From contig JACTAT010000267.1 of the NCBI GenBank assembly GCA_014526335.1, positions 62,001-126,000 of the forward strand: a DNA stretch of 64,000 nucleotides. The letters run 5' to 3'. The translations under genes were made by a program, and so were the position numbers. This document shows positions 38,306 to 48,929 of the stretch, one piece after another (position 1 is the stretch's first letter; every line of letters begins with the position of its first letter). Under the pieces are notes generated by a model, which saw only the letters and a list, made by a program, of their open reading frames with translations, searched no databases and was not told where the DNA came from. The DNA is from Chrysaora quinquecirrha (Eukaryota > Cnidaria > Scyphozoa > Semaeostomeae > Pelagiidae).

Positions 38306-38360
38306 ATGACTTCATTTGGACATGAACCAGCGCCGGAAAGCGACGATGATGGATCTGAAG
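38306..38360 (+). CDS. Ubiquitin-like gene exon 1, copy 1
   Basis: ATG at 38,306 codes MTSFGHEPAPESDDDGSE and breaks after the first base of the next codon at GTAAGG. The phase fits exon 2 at 60,272. Copy 2 differs by three residues and one in-frame codon. It supplies an acidic tail ahead of the ubiquitin fold. No exons 2-4 were found before unit 2 begins, so this copy either splices far downstream or is dead. Confidence 0.6.
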
Positions 38361-38579
38361 GTAAGGGGACTAAAAATAGTTATTCCAAATTTTTTTAAGA
38401 GAAAACGGATTAATTTCAATGGCAAACCTATATAGCAATCCGTTGCCAGCAATACCTCCAACATTCCACAGTACTTTTTTTGCATACTGGGTGCTGTTGG
38501 AGCAGGGGTGGCTAAACGTAGCCAACATTTCAGCGAATATTCATGTCAAAAAAGTGACATACAATGAGCTTTTCCACCT
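38361..38579. other. Intron start after ubiquitin-like exon 1, copy 1
   Basis: Follows exon 1; still matches copy 2 for about 60 bases (GGGGACTA(A/G)AAATA), then diverges. Nothing else seen. Confidence 0.4.
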
Positions 38580-39015
38580 CGTGTAAGTACCGTAGGGGAA
38601 TGTGCAGTACCGTGGGGGATGTTCAGTACATTTGGGGATCCCTGAGTACCGTGCAGGGTATTGAGTACCGTGGGGAGGCATCTTGAGTAACGTGGGGCAA
38701 CATCTTCAGTACCGTAAGAGGTATCTTGAGTACAGTGGGGGATATCATAAGGTGCATTGGGAGGCATCCTTGAGTACCGTGGGGGGGATACCTTGAGTAC
38801 CGTGGGGAGTGTTTAGTACCGTGGGGAGGCATCTTGAGTACCGTGGAGGGATATCATGATGTGTGTACGGAGGGATCATTAGTACCGTGGGGGATCATCA
38901 TGTTGGTGGATATGATGAGTACCATACGGAGGCATCTCTGAGTACCGTGGGGGTTGTTCAGTACCGTGGAGAGGCATCATGAGTACCGTCGGTGATGTTC
39001 AGTACCGTGGGGTAG
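38580..39015. repeat. Minisatellite with motif AGTACCGTGGGG
   Basis: About 18 units of 20-30 bp, alternating GAGTACCGTGGGGAGGCATCTT and GGGATGTTCAGTACCGTGG types. Same motif as 34,770-35,075 (opposite strand), 41,340-41,590 and 51,430-51,745. Confidence 0.8.
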
Positions 39016-40560
39016 ATCAACTGTAATCAATCTTCGTCTTCGAATTACTTCTGTTATTATTTTTCAATCTTGTCGCACGGGGTGAGTGCATCGCTTCTTA
39101 TATAATACAACGGGAAATCAGACTAAAATAAGCTTCAAGTTCACATGAATCTTTTGCGTAAGATAATTTGAGCTATTCCAAAATAAGTTGAAGTTGTATG
39201 AAAACCTTTCCCTTTTCCTCGTAAGACGTGTCGCATGTTAACGTTGTAATTGTTTTATTGTAGCTGTTTTGTTTAAGGTCGTACTTTAGCATCTTCTTAG
39301 GACATCTTTTCGCCTCAATCAAGAATCAAGTGCACATTAAAAGAAAAAATAATTGCAAAAGCTTCGCACTACTATTTTCAATACAGGCTTATGAGATCGG
39401 GTTGAGTGTGAGTTTCTTGAGCTTTTTCTTTCGGAGTTTCAAAAATCTTTTCCACCTCAAAAGCCTTATTTTACTCAAATAGAAGAAGAACTGCGTCAAA
39501 AGTTTTCACGATACCATATCCCAAAGAAGGGCAAATAGCCCATTAATATTCTCTAATATCTTTCTCCGACCAAGGGCAGGGCGGGGCAGGGAACCCCCTA
39601 AAATATTCTATCTTGAAGAATTATGCTTAGATCAGAGATTAAAATTAGCAAGATCAGAGATTAAGATTTGACAGCAAAAATAAAACCCGAGCGAAACTAT
39701 ATAGAAGGAGAGTTGTCATTGCAGAACAGATTGACTCATCAGAGGTATTTTTAGAATTGCTTTTCAGTTTGCTTTTTTTTTGGCTACTTGTCGTACGGGA
39801 TAACCATGTAGCTTCTTCTGGAATCAATAGATAATAGCAAAACTATTTAGGCCGTTCCAATATATTTTGTCCAAGATTGAATTTTGGACTAAATATTTGG
39901 AACAAGGCAATTTCCCCAAGGAATATGGCCTATTCCATTGATTTTCTACTTCCATAACTCCAATTTTTCCCCCTTTTACCCCCAAAACAATGTTGGTAGT
40001 AGAGCAAGACAACTTTTGTACCAAACAACATTGTAACGGGGGAGAAGGGGGAATCAATAGATAATAGCAAAACTATTTACGCTGTTCCAGTATATTTTGT
40101 CCAAGATTGTAGGCTAGGCTTACGAAGGCTAAACAAAGTGCCCCAACGCTGCCAACATTTAGCCCAACATGAATGTTGGCCAGTGTTGGATGGAATTTTG
40201 GCTACATTTGGCCGGGGTTCTGGTGACCCAACATTATGTTGATTAAGTTTGATCAGCGTAAAAAATTCAGCCAACATTTTAGAATGCTTGCTTTATATGG
40301 CCACTAGTATCAAAAAACAAATTCATAATTTTTCGACACAAAATTCACGGAAACGCATCAAATAAGAAATTTCCATCAATAATATCAGGCTCTTCAATCA
40401 AATCCTATTTTGATGTTGGCTGGAATGTTGGTCATGTATAGCAACTCTGCCCCAACAACAGCCAAAATACAAAAAGAACTTCGGCGAAAAGTTTCGTGTA
40501 GTGTTGGCGACGTTAGGCCAAGGCTTTAGCCTTACAGGAAATTTCAAACTCCATCACGAA
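39016..40560. repeat. Non-coding DNA with a 230-bp-spaced direct repeat
   Basis: No gene. The sequence AATCAATAGATAATAGCAAAACTATTTA followed by GTTCCA(A/G)TATATTTTGTCCAAGATTG occurs at 39,821 and 40,053. Related sequence in reverse orientation lies at 57,440-57,690. The word CCAACAT recurs often at 40,140-40,450. Confidence 0.5.
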
Positions 40561-40790
40561 ATGTAAGCAATATATATTCACGTGTGGCAATAGTACATAA
40601 TGAATATCTAAGAATAAATGAAAAAACTTTTTTCGCCATGAAAATGTTAACGACTAAAGGTATCGGGAATAACCCTTCATCAGCAGTAAATTCTGTTGTT
40701 ACTACTGACGAAGGGTTATGCCCGATACATTTTGTCGTTAACATATTCTGGGCGTGGACGAACAAAGTTTGTTTGTATTGAATTAGACAT
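40560..40790. mobile_element. Hairpin element with ~50 bp near-perfect arms
   Basis: ATGTTAACGAC..AAAGGTATCGGG and its reverse complement CCCGATACATTTTGTCGTTAACAT flank a centre that pairs AACCCTTC.TCAGCAGTA with TACT.ACGAAGGGTT. The arms are 40,643-40,695 and 40,697-40,748. Open frames on both strands are mirror by-products. Probably a foldback element. Confidence 0.6.
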
Positions 40791-41339
40791 TCTTTAATTT
40801 AGGCCCTTTCTTATCAGTTTTGGCACTTTCAATTCATGCTATTGTTACATATCACTTACCAACGCATCTCATTATTCCGGCATCACCCACGTCATTCGTT
40901 ACACCAACAAATGCCTGCATTCCATCATCTCACAAGGTCATTCCCCCGTTGCTTCAGTTATTACCTTATTTTTCATACTTTTGATTCTCGTTGCAATTAC
41001 TTCACGATCTTACTACAACTATTTTTCTTATTTGTACGGTTCAGATGTAAAGTTCAGTAGATTGTTACTAAATACGTGATACGTTTGTGACGAAAAGCGG
41101 CTAAATGGGTTTAAATCACCATAGCAACCTTGCCCCTCGCAAACCAATATAAGACTGTAGTAAAAAGGGTCGAATTAACCATTGTAACCGATAGAAAAAA
41201 TCGAAACCACCACAACAACAATTAATATATGAAACAAAAGTGTAAATCAAGTTAAAATAGTGTCAATCATCATAGCAACCTCGACCATAGTAGCAGTTTA
41301 GGTCTGAAAAAATAGAAGATCACCCTAGGTAACGTCTGC

Positions 41340-41590
41340 GCAGTATTGTGGAGGATGTACAGTAATGTGGAGGGATTTTCCGCAGTAACGTGGAGGGGGT
41401 TCAGTAATGTGGAGGGATATCATCAGTATTGTGGAGGGATTTTCGCAGTAATGCGGAGGGTGTTCAGTAATGTGGAGGGATATCATCAGTATTGTGGAGG
41501 GACTTTTGCAGTAATGTGGAGAATGTTCAGTAAAGTGGAGGGCTATCTTTCAGTAATGTGGAGGGATATCATCAGTAACGTGGAGGAAAA
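41340..41590. repeat. Minisatellite with motif CAGTAATGTGGAGGGA
   Basis: Ten or so units, alternating GATATCATCAGTATTGTGGAGGGA and TTTTCGCAGTAATG(T/C)GGAGGG. A variant of the AGTACCGTGGGG family with A for C and GGAGGG for GGGGAGG. Confidence 0.75.
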
Positions 41591-42347
41591 TAGATACTAT
41601 CTGTAGGAGGGCTTCGAAACAAAAACGAATGTGAATACGTTCTGCTGCTATCGCGATGTCCACACGCAAAGGGGTGAAAAAAGTAAGGCAAACAAGCAGT
41701 ATTACGTGAATAAACTTGCTATTAGACTGAGGAAGAGAGACAAAATAAATTGCCACTGATTCATGTACAGATCAGTTTATCGCTCAACTCATTGTATCTT
41801 CGTTTGTAAAAAAGAACAATGTTTTCTTCTTCGAATTTATAGTCATATATAAGATAATTCATATCATATGTTAGATATATTTTATTCATGTTTTGTTAAT
41901 ATATATGTATTAGACATTTTACGCAAATGAACCAAAACTGTGATTCTTACACTTATATGATGAAATATTAAAGCAGTGTGAAGGTTCTCATGGCTAAAAA
42001 ACGCACGGGTTAGCTTCCGAATTGCATTTCTTGTCAATGAGAATCGTTTAAAAAACGAAAATTCTCGGCAACCGCTACGAGAGTGCTTCAGGATGTAAGA
42101 AAAAGTTAAAGAACGGAGAAGTCTGAGAAACTTTAGGCGACCTGGCATTTCTGATGGTAAAAAGCCTTTAATCAGTAATCTGTAAACCAAAACATTTATT
42201 CAAAAACGACTTTCGAAATACAGCATGAAAACATAAGCAGAATATACCAGATATTGCCACCATTAGGACCAAATAGTTCTTACTATCAAAACTTTAGTGT
42301 TAAGGTGCTTTGGAAAATCTAAAGGGCGTGGATACAAACTAATTTAT

Positions 42348-42525
42348 CATGAATCCTCGAATTGCCCCCTTCCCTCGAATTAGCCCCCATCCCAAGCGAA
42401 AAAATGTTAATAAGCCCCCTCCCTCGAATAAGACTCCCCTCGTTTAAGCCCCACATCAAATAAGCCCCCTCCAAGATAATGAAAATAGTTAAGCCCCCAG
42501 GGGCCGTATTCGAGGATTTACGGTA
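42348..42525. mobile_element. MITE-like element, family B (word AATAAGCCCC)
   Basis: Left end ATGAATCCTCGAA and right end CGAGGATTTACGGTA are inverted. Inside, AAT(A/T)AGCCCCC and CCCTCGAAT recur about seven times. No coding capacity. Confidence 0.6.
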
Positions 42526-42557
42526 CTTCATTCATGTAAATCACTACAATGAAATTA

Positions 42558-42988
42558 CTTTGTAGCTATATCATGGGTCATAGGAAACGCGGAATGTGGG
42601 TTTATCTAGTGTGTTTATCAAGAATCAGAACTATTAGGCCTACCTTTCTTTGTGCATGCTTTCGTCCAACCTTCCCCAACCGCCATGTTTTAAAGTTGTT
42701 GTTGTATGTTGTTCCTTAAAGCTCCTTCAAAGGAGAGAGGGCAGAGCGAAACTAAGTAGTAAAACGACGTTTTATATCTCTTTCCTCTCGTTCTCGCTTC
42801 GCTCCGCCCTCTCCCCTTTAAGGAGCTTTAAGGAACAACGTACAACAACAACTTTAAAACATGGCGGTTGGGGAAGATTGGACGAAAGCATGCACAAAGA
42901 AAGGTAGGCCTAATAGTTCTGATTCTTGATAAACAAACTAGATAAACCCACATTCCGCGTTTCCTATGACCCATGGCTATATTAGCTA
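42558..42988. repeat. ~430 bp palindrome (arms ~185 bp, ~45 bp centre)
   Basis: Left arm ~42,558-42,755 and right arm ~42,797-42,988 are near-perfect inverted copies, with shared marks TCATGGGTCATAGGAAACGCGG, TTTAAAGTTGTTGTTGTA and AAAGCTCCTT. Each arm contains the same 43 bp first exon with ATG and GTAGGC donor, pointing outward. The centre includes TTTTATATC. Confidence 0.85.
42644..42686 (-). CDS. Mirror copy of the CYGC-gene first exon (left palindrome arm)
   Basis: On the minus strand, ATG at 42,686 codes MAVGEGWTKACTKK and stops at a GTAGGC donor at 42,643. It differs from the right arm by one residue (G for D). I found no partner exon 2 to its left, so it may be a by-product of the inversion or the start of an unfound divergent transcript. 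Confidence 0.4.
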
Positions 42989-43452
42989 AAGACCCTATAA
43001 TCTTTATTCATAGTTTATTTTTTGTAGGCTCGTCGCAACTGGTTTTTGACGAAGAACTCTCGTCTTTGCAGGAAGGTTGCGTGGTGGTTACATTACTGAA
43101 AATCTGCCACTATAACGTTCAAGTCTGCTATGGTTGTAAAACGAGATTTACAGACGCTGGTATTGGACCTGATGACCTTGTCTTTGTATCCCGTTTGAAA
43201 AGACGGTGGAAAGGTCGGCGCAGAGGAGAGGTGCGCATAGCAAATGAAGCATCCAATGTCTACTTCATAATCCATCCGGATAATCCATTCGGTTGTTTGT
43301 CTTATGCGCTTCAGCAATCGGGGTTTCCAATGTACAAGCAGTGGATTGAAATTCATGGTGAGGCTATGGAACATCTCAATCGACGGCAAAGGAACAAACT
43401 GATATGTAATCTTGGACTTACTCATTTAAAAATGTTTTGTAGCTTTTTTTAA
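42861..43452 (+). CDS. 155-residue protein with CYGC motif, two exons
   Basis: Exon 1 is 42,861-42,903 (MAVGEDWTKACTKK, GTAGGC donor) and exon 2 is 43,028-43,452 (acceptor TTTTTTGTAG). Phases match. Motifs: VCYGCKTRF at ~residues 50-58, then GIGPDDLVFVSRLKRR, a basic KGRRRGEVR, VYFIIHPDNPFGC, and an N-terminal KAC. The cysteines and the histidine could form a small zinc site. CYGC/PPDDLV-type domains are common in uncharacterised, often multicopy, proteins of cnidarians and other invertebrates; I place it there by memory of the pattern only. It may belong to a mobile element. The last residues after LICNLG may be read-through past a missed donor. Confidence 0.55.
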
Positions 43453-43563
43453 TTCAAGAACGAAGATTATTTTTTACCTCTGTAACTTTAAAATATGCAA
43501 TACTCTTGTGTCTTTTAAAAAGGAACAAGCAATGAGATTGGCAATGTCTTCAAAGGGGGTCAA

Positions 43564-43690
43564 AATAGACTTATTATAATAATCGAAGTTTACACCCTGT
43601 GCACCCAACAACTCCGAAGAAACAGTAACTATAATGTTGTAGTTCTTACTAGCTGTTTCAGTAAGAGTTGGGTAATACACTTTTTTAATA
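43564..43690 (-). pseudogene. Degenerate copy of the TYYLPP exon (unit 2)
   Basis: Minus-strand reading YYPTLTETASKNYN aligns with YYLPPTLSETASNNYN of the exon at 56,813-56,975. Beyond that the two diverge and the family A element at 43,678 interrupts the upstream side. It marks tandem unit 2. Confidence 0.45.
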
Positions 43691-43953
43691 AGCAACCGCT
43701 CAATAAGCAACTAGGGCTGAACTGACCTTAACATTAAGCAACTTGAGGGCTCAATTGAATTACTGTAAACTACTGTCCCTCAAAATTCGTGTTTTAGACC
43801 TAACAGTTGACAATTTTGACCTGCGAAGTCATGGGTGGCTGTTAGGTAAAAAAATGTTAAGCAACTTTTAAGCAACTTTGAGGGCTGAAATGTCTAAAAT
43901 TTTAAGCAACTTTGAGGGCTGGACAAGAGTCCAGTTGCTTATTTAAAAAAGTG
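43678..43953. mobile_element. MITE-like element, family A (word AAGCAAC)
   Basis: Ends CACTTTTTTAATAAGCAACC and CAGTTGCTTATTTAAAAAAGTG are inverted, with TA on the left. AAGCAACTT(T/G)..GAGGGCT recurs five times inside. The fragment at 31,657 is its relative. Confidence 0.65.
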
Positions 43954-44584
43954 GACAGGCGTTTAAAAGAAGCTGGGCGTTTATTAGAGCATTAACAAAA
44001 ACAGAGCTCGAAACAAGGAAAAATAATCTTAAATAGCATATACAAAACATGCATACAGAATTGATACTAAGATAATAAACTGTTTCTAAATAAGCTGTAT
44101 TCGCTCTTGAAACACGAAAAATTGTAAACCAATGACAAAAAACGGCCTCTAAAAATGTATAAAGCACATCATTTATTTTATTACAATACTAAAACATTGT
44201 TAATTGTATAAAGACCGCGGCAATCTGGCTCATTCCAAAGAGCCAGGTTCACGTATTACGCATGTGTATGGCATATGTAACTGCGATTGCTTGCGGGTTC
44301 TTAACAGTCAGTGTCGTTTCCTGAATCTATTTTTCTTCCCTTTGTCTTGCATCACGGTATACAACTAATGCAACTCATACGTCATAAAATCATGCTAATT
44401 AATGCAACACACATATAATGCCTTTTGCGACTTTCAAGTTGACAAAAATCTTCCATGAAGCTAATTTCAATGTTTTCCTATTATCATCTTCAATCCGACC
44501 ACCTGCAAACAAAATAAGACACAAATTAGCTCAAAGTCATCAAAATAAGAATGAAAAAAAACACAAAAATAGATAGAAAAGATG

Positions 44585-44760
44585 ACAATTTATTAATTTG
44601 TGATTTATTGATAAATTGGTGATTAATTGATCAATCTTTGATTAATTGATTCGTAATTTGTGATTAATTTACTAATTTGTGATGTTTTGATTAAACTGTG
44701 ATTAGGCCTGATTGATTAATCTCTGATTGACCTGATTTATCTTTGATTCATCCACAGTGC
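44585..44760. repeat. GATTAATTGAT array, copy 2
   Basis: More diverged version of the array at 36,360, in the same intron of the second peptide-gene copy. Confidence 0.6.
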
Positions 44761-45193
44761 ACGTGATTGTCTCATTCCCTTCACTTGACTCTGAAAAAAC
44801 TAGGGTTGCCGGACTAGAGGTCTTCGAGGAGGGCAAGCTATGATAGCATTTTTTTCAAAAATTCACCAAAGCTTCTCGTCAGCTATCGCGTCCTTCTTTT
44901 CACAAACACAGAGGCCTAAAGCTGTAGCTATATCTCCTTAAACAAGAATAGCAACGTTTTTCAACAACACAACTGCTGTTGCTTTTCAAATCTAAACTCT
45001 GAATGATTAATAGTTTTAATATATGTTAGCAAACTGCTTGAAATTAGGAAATCGGCAAGTGTTTGGACTAAATGCCTGATTTGCATAAGGAATCTAAAAA
45101 CTTCAAGTCATGGTAAAACCTTTTATATTGAAACGTATTAAGGCTCGGGATCTAAAACAACTTAAAATGTCCATAATCGTAGGTAGACTTACT

Positions 45194-45310
45194 TTATGAG
45201 CTCTCTGGTGGTGGTTCATGTCCACTTGGTCCATTCAGGGTTGTCCCACCAGCAACGACCTTCACTCCCGCACTGGGCTTTCCACCAGATGTTCCCTTTG
45301 GCTTGTCCAT
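45194..45310 (-). CDS. 38-residue Gly/Pro/Lys-rich peptide, copy 2
   Basis: ATG at 45,310, stop at 45,194. It codes MDKPKGTSGGKPSAGVKVVA then GGTTLNGPSGHEPPPESS. Compared with copy 1, changes in the codons for S, G, A, V and P are silent and only T-to-N is not. The flanking introns are clearly more diverged than the coding exon. A GTAAGT donor begins two bases past the stop, as in copy 1. Confidence 0.7.
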   Translation of the reverse strand: MDKPKGTSGGKPSAGVKVVAGGTTLNGPSGHEPPPESS

Positions 45311-45742
45311 TCTTAGTCAACAGCTACGTTTAAACTAAAAAAAGAAAATTAACGCCAGAAATTACAAAAAATATTTCCAATAATGTCGAATAAATTTGCA
45401 ATGCTTTTCTTGTAACTATGCTTACTTAAAAAATATTCGAAACTTGAATAAATTAATTTAATAGCGGCAATTTCATTTCTTTAACTAGATCATTTCTGAT
45501 ACCATAATATTTACTGCGTTACCGTTTGTTTTTTCATACTGTGGAGCCCGCAGCAGTACACAAGTAATACAAGTGCCTTTCTAGCAAAGTGTATAACTGG
45601 CATGTCCAAGGGCCTGAGACCATAGACATGCAAAGGAAACTTAATCAAAATTTATAATACTATAAATAAATATGGCGGAGAGAAGAGGAGAAATTCTAAC
45701 TATTGTCGAGTTAAATCAAGAAAAAAAATCATATATTCTTAC

Positions 45743-46671
45743 CAAAAAACAAAGTTGGTATCTTCGATCCTTTATTGTCAGCGAAGAAACTCTTCTAAAT
45801 CACCGAATCTGATGTGAAGGCTTTTGACAGTAGTTCATCGTATATAAAATGATAGGCGAGCGGGAATTCCCTTTTTCTAAGGCAGAGCACTGGTTTATTC
45901 CCGATGCACAGAGTAAGGCCAAATAATACAGCGGCTAGGCTTATGTTGATAGGCACAGGGGAAAGTTTGAGGCGTATGGTCGAAGGCATAAAGCGCGGGT
46001 TATTCCCCTACGCTCTGTACGATAAGAATAATAACAATGCAATTCAACCGAAAATCGATTATGGCCCAAAGAGATCTTAGGGCTTTAGGCGAAGGGAATG
46101 TCATTAAAGTCAGTTCGAACGAACGTTACGGCGAAGGGTTTTTCCAACGGCAGTACACTGGGATTAGCCAATAGACGGACGACAACGGCAAATGAAGGTT
46201 CTAGAATCCTAATCAAATGGAAATTCCCGATACATAAGAAATACGGCCATCTTGATTCCCCTTGTTCTATGGTTTCAGGGGGGGGGGGTTAAGAAAGAAC
46301 GTTACTTGGGATGCTAGAATACTGAAAAGTATTTGGTGATATTACGAAGTCGAATTTCGTTGCATTCGCTGGCAAGATCTGAGATGCCTGAACGGAGAAA
46401 GCTTGGTAATTGATCGAGAAAATTCTCTGAAGGGAAACAAGTTGTCTTAGAGAAAATGAAGGCTGCTCATTTCGAATGGGTGCTAGATTATGAAAGATGC
46501 ACCCAGTCGTCTAGATACCGAACATGTTCCCCCTGGTATATCCTGGGGGTGACAAGGCAAGAGAAATTCCCCTCTGCGCCATATATAAGCATCAGTACCA
46601 TGGACATCCAAGTTTGTTGTTAATAAGAAGTACGATTGAACGCTGAAAAAATTTAACGCTGAAAAGTTAAA
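45743..46671. promoter_or_regulatory. Bidirectional promoter, copy 2
   Basis: Closely matches 37,359-38,305. Peptide side: TATATA near 45,841 with GGGAATTCCC at 45,862-45,871. Ubiquitin-like side: TATATAAG at 46,582-46,589 with GAAATTCCCC at 46,563-46,572, ten bases upstream. Between: GGGTTTTTCC at 46,136-46,145 and GGAAATTCCC at 46,219-46,228. The repeated spacing of kappaB-like site to TATA on both sides in both copies suggests function. Confidence 0.65.
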
Positions 46672-46723
46672 ATGACTTCATTAGGACATGAATTAGCGCC
46701 GGAAGACGACGATGGATCTGAAG
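46672..46723 (+). CDS. Ubiquitin-like gene exon 1, copy 2
   Basis: ATG at 46,672 codes MTSLGHELAPEDDDGSE, then a split codon and GTAAGG donor. Joined to exons 2-4 of unit 3 it gives a 100-residue protein with no phase break. The partner exon 4 of its own unit is at 54,370, but I found no exons 2 and 3 between. Confidence 0.6.
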
Positions 46724-47507
46724 GTAAGGGGACTAGAAATAATTATACTAAATTTTTTAAAAGATTAATTTCAATACCAAAACCTTAGCAATATAACCTT
46801 AGCGATGTGTTTTTCATGGAGTGAAAGCCTCCGATTTTTCAAGTCCATGGTATTATCCATAATGCAGCCCAAATTTTATATGTGGTATTTAAAACGCCTC
46901 ACAGGAAATTTCGGTTTAGATGACGCGATACCGACTGGCATGCTCTGAAAAGCATAGCTGAAAACGCTAGAGCAATAACAATCACTATACAAATCATATT
47001 TATATTAAGATCTATTATAACAAAAATTGTATTCTCTAAGTTTAGTGAATGATCTCTAACATTATTACTTAATAGATATGTGACGAAAAAAATGGCAAAA
47101 GCCGTTCTAGCCAAATAGGACATGTACTGATTATCGATCACGCTTGTTTAGCAGTCTTTCAATTTCAACTCAAGTTTGATGCCGCGTCTGTTCTAGAACG
47201 TATTTTCAATAGCAGCAACCATGGGGCAGTTGAAATACCGGGGATACAGTGACTGTCAGCAATGTTATTTAGGCCTCCTTTACTACCACCTTGCATTTAC
47301 TACAGTAAAAATGTGTGTTCAGAGTCCACAATGAAAGTGGTCGTTTCATTTTATTTCATTTCAGATATTGAAGGAGGGAAGCCCTTCAGTAATACTGATT
47401 TTCAAGGAGCCCTCTATTACAAAAGTTGCAACAAAAAATTTAAAAAGTCATTTTATTTAAATTTTAAACACCATTCCTACCTAAGTAAACATGTATATAG
47501 CCGTTAG

Positions 47508-47870
47508 GTAAAGGTAAAGGTAAAGGTGATGGCTTTTATATAGCGCCGTTATCTATAACTGGACATATTCAACAGCGCTTTACAACTATTTACCCCCTCA
47601 CCTCAGGCCATTTTTTTTTCATTTTCCATTTTTTTGCTATACTTCATGGGGAGTATATATCGAATCGCTTGCAGCCATACAGTCGGCGCTACGAGGGTTT
47701 TGAGGCCTTAATCAGTAAGGTTCCAATTTTACATCTTGGTGCGGTGTCAGAGAGAGCAAGGTTTTTACACCTTGTAAATTTGTGCTCCCTAGCCTGGATT
47801 TGAACCACAGACCTTGAGCCCAAATGGCGCAAGTGCTAACCACTACGCTACGCCGTTAGTCAGTTAGGTC
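47508..47870 (-). mobile_element. tRNA-derived SINE
   Basis: Minus-strand head GTAGCGTAGTGGTTAGCACT (A box) and GGTTCAAATCC (B box), then a body with GCGCTGTTGAATATG and a tail of (CCTTTA)n. Same family as 9,785-9,985. Confidence 0.75.
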
Positions 47871-48496
47871 GAAGAAAGAAACTGCATGTTCAATAACAGT
47901 CTATACTATGACCAAGGACAAAATCGCATTTAGATACGCTGTTCACATTGGGAACGAACAAAATCAAGAAATTTTCTGAATAAGTTTTCTAAGGAAATAC
48001 ATAGGGGGACACTTTGATACTAATATGTATGTTCTTTTATATACGGTGGAAAGAAACAATTTATTGCGAGACACTAAAAAAGATCTTTTCGCTTAGGCCT
48101 ATGTACGAAGAAGGTGTAGTATGAATAAGTCGACTTATAAGCCCCAGTTATCGCTCATCAAAATGAGATCAACACTCAATCGAGATTACTCAACTTGAGC
48201 TTCAAGCAATTCAACTCAACAGCTATAACTACTACTCACTGAAAAAATCTGGTAAACAAGTTATCTGCGCTCGCTCGCTCCTCCGGAGGGGTTGCTCACT
48301 CACAGTTACCTTGCGGACCAATTGAAACTGGGACTTGTGGCAAGTCAACCCTTTGCTTAAGCATGAGCCAAAAACCAATCAGAAAATAGCTTTCCTGAAA
48401 GGACAAAGGGTTCAGCTACGTCTACTGATTATGATCTTATGCGTAATGTTCTTTCGGTTGAAGGGATTTTCTCGCATAAAATAAAAATTAGATTAT

Positions 48497-48929
48497 CCAT
48501 ACTCTAAATCCTTAAATAAACACCCTCTTCTTTAAACACCCCGCCCCCTCTAATAAACGTCCCCAAAAAGACATAAATAGTTTAAACGCTTCCCTCTTTT
48601 AAACGCATCCCTCTCTCAAACGCATCCCTCTTTTAAACGTCCCCCCCCCCTGCAACGGATAGAACTTTTTAGATCCACTAGATGCATATGTTTAAATATA
48701 GTATCACAACGAAGAGTAAACAAATGATCTTTTGAATAAAATCTTCTTTGCTAATAAAAGTTCATGTTTTACGTTATTTTTGAGGAAAGAAGTTAAAAAT
48801 CCGTTGTACGAAGATAAAATCATTTAGTTTTCTTCTTTTATCTTTAAAACCTCCCTCTAATAAACGCCTCAGGAAAGCCAGGGAAATTAGAATAAACAGC
48901 CTCGGACGTTTATTTCAGGATTTACGATA
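48497..48929. mobile_element. MITE-like element, family B (word TTAAACGC)
   Basis: Ends CATACTCTAAATCCTTAAATAAAC and GTTTATTTCAGGATTTACGATATG are inverted. (T/A)TAAACGC(A/C)TCCCTC recurs about eight times inside. Confidence 0.55.

Larger units (their letters stand above)
44172..45825 (-). other. Transcription unit of the 38-residue peptide gene, copy 2
   Basis: Same plan as copy 1. Non-coding exon 1 ends at 45,742 (GTAAGAA donor). Exon 2 is 45,334-45,193. 3' UTR exon starts at 44,502 after TTGTTTGCAG. AATAAA signals lie near 44,172-44,182. Preserved splice sites and coding frame suggest that both copies are active. Confidence 0.6.

Noticed and set aside
47262..47507. Possible exon DIEGGKPFSNTDFQ after a TTTCATTTCAG acceptor
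   Set aside because: No donor in a fitting place, no second copy and no family resemblance.
47760..47870. tRNA gene
   Set aside because: A and B boxes are present but no cloverleaf; it is the head of a SINE with a repeat tail.
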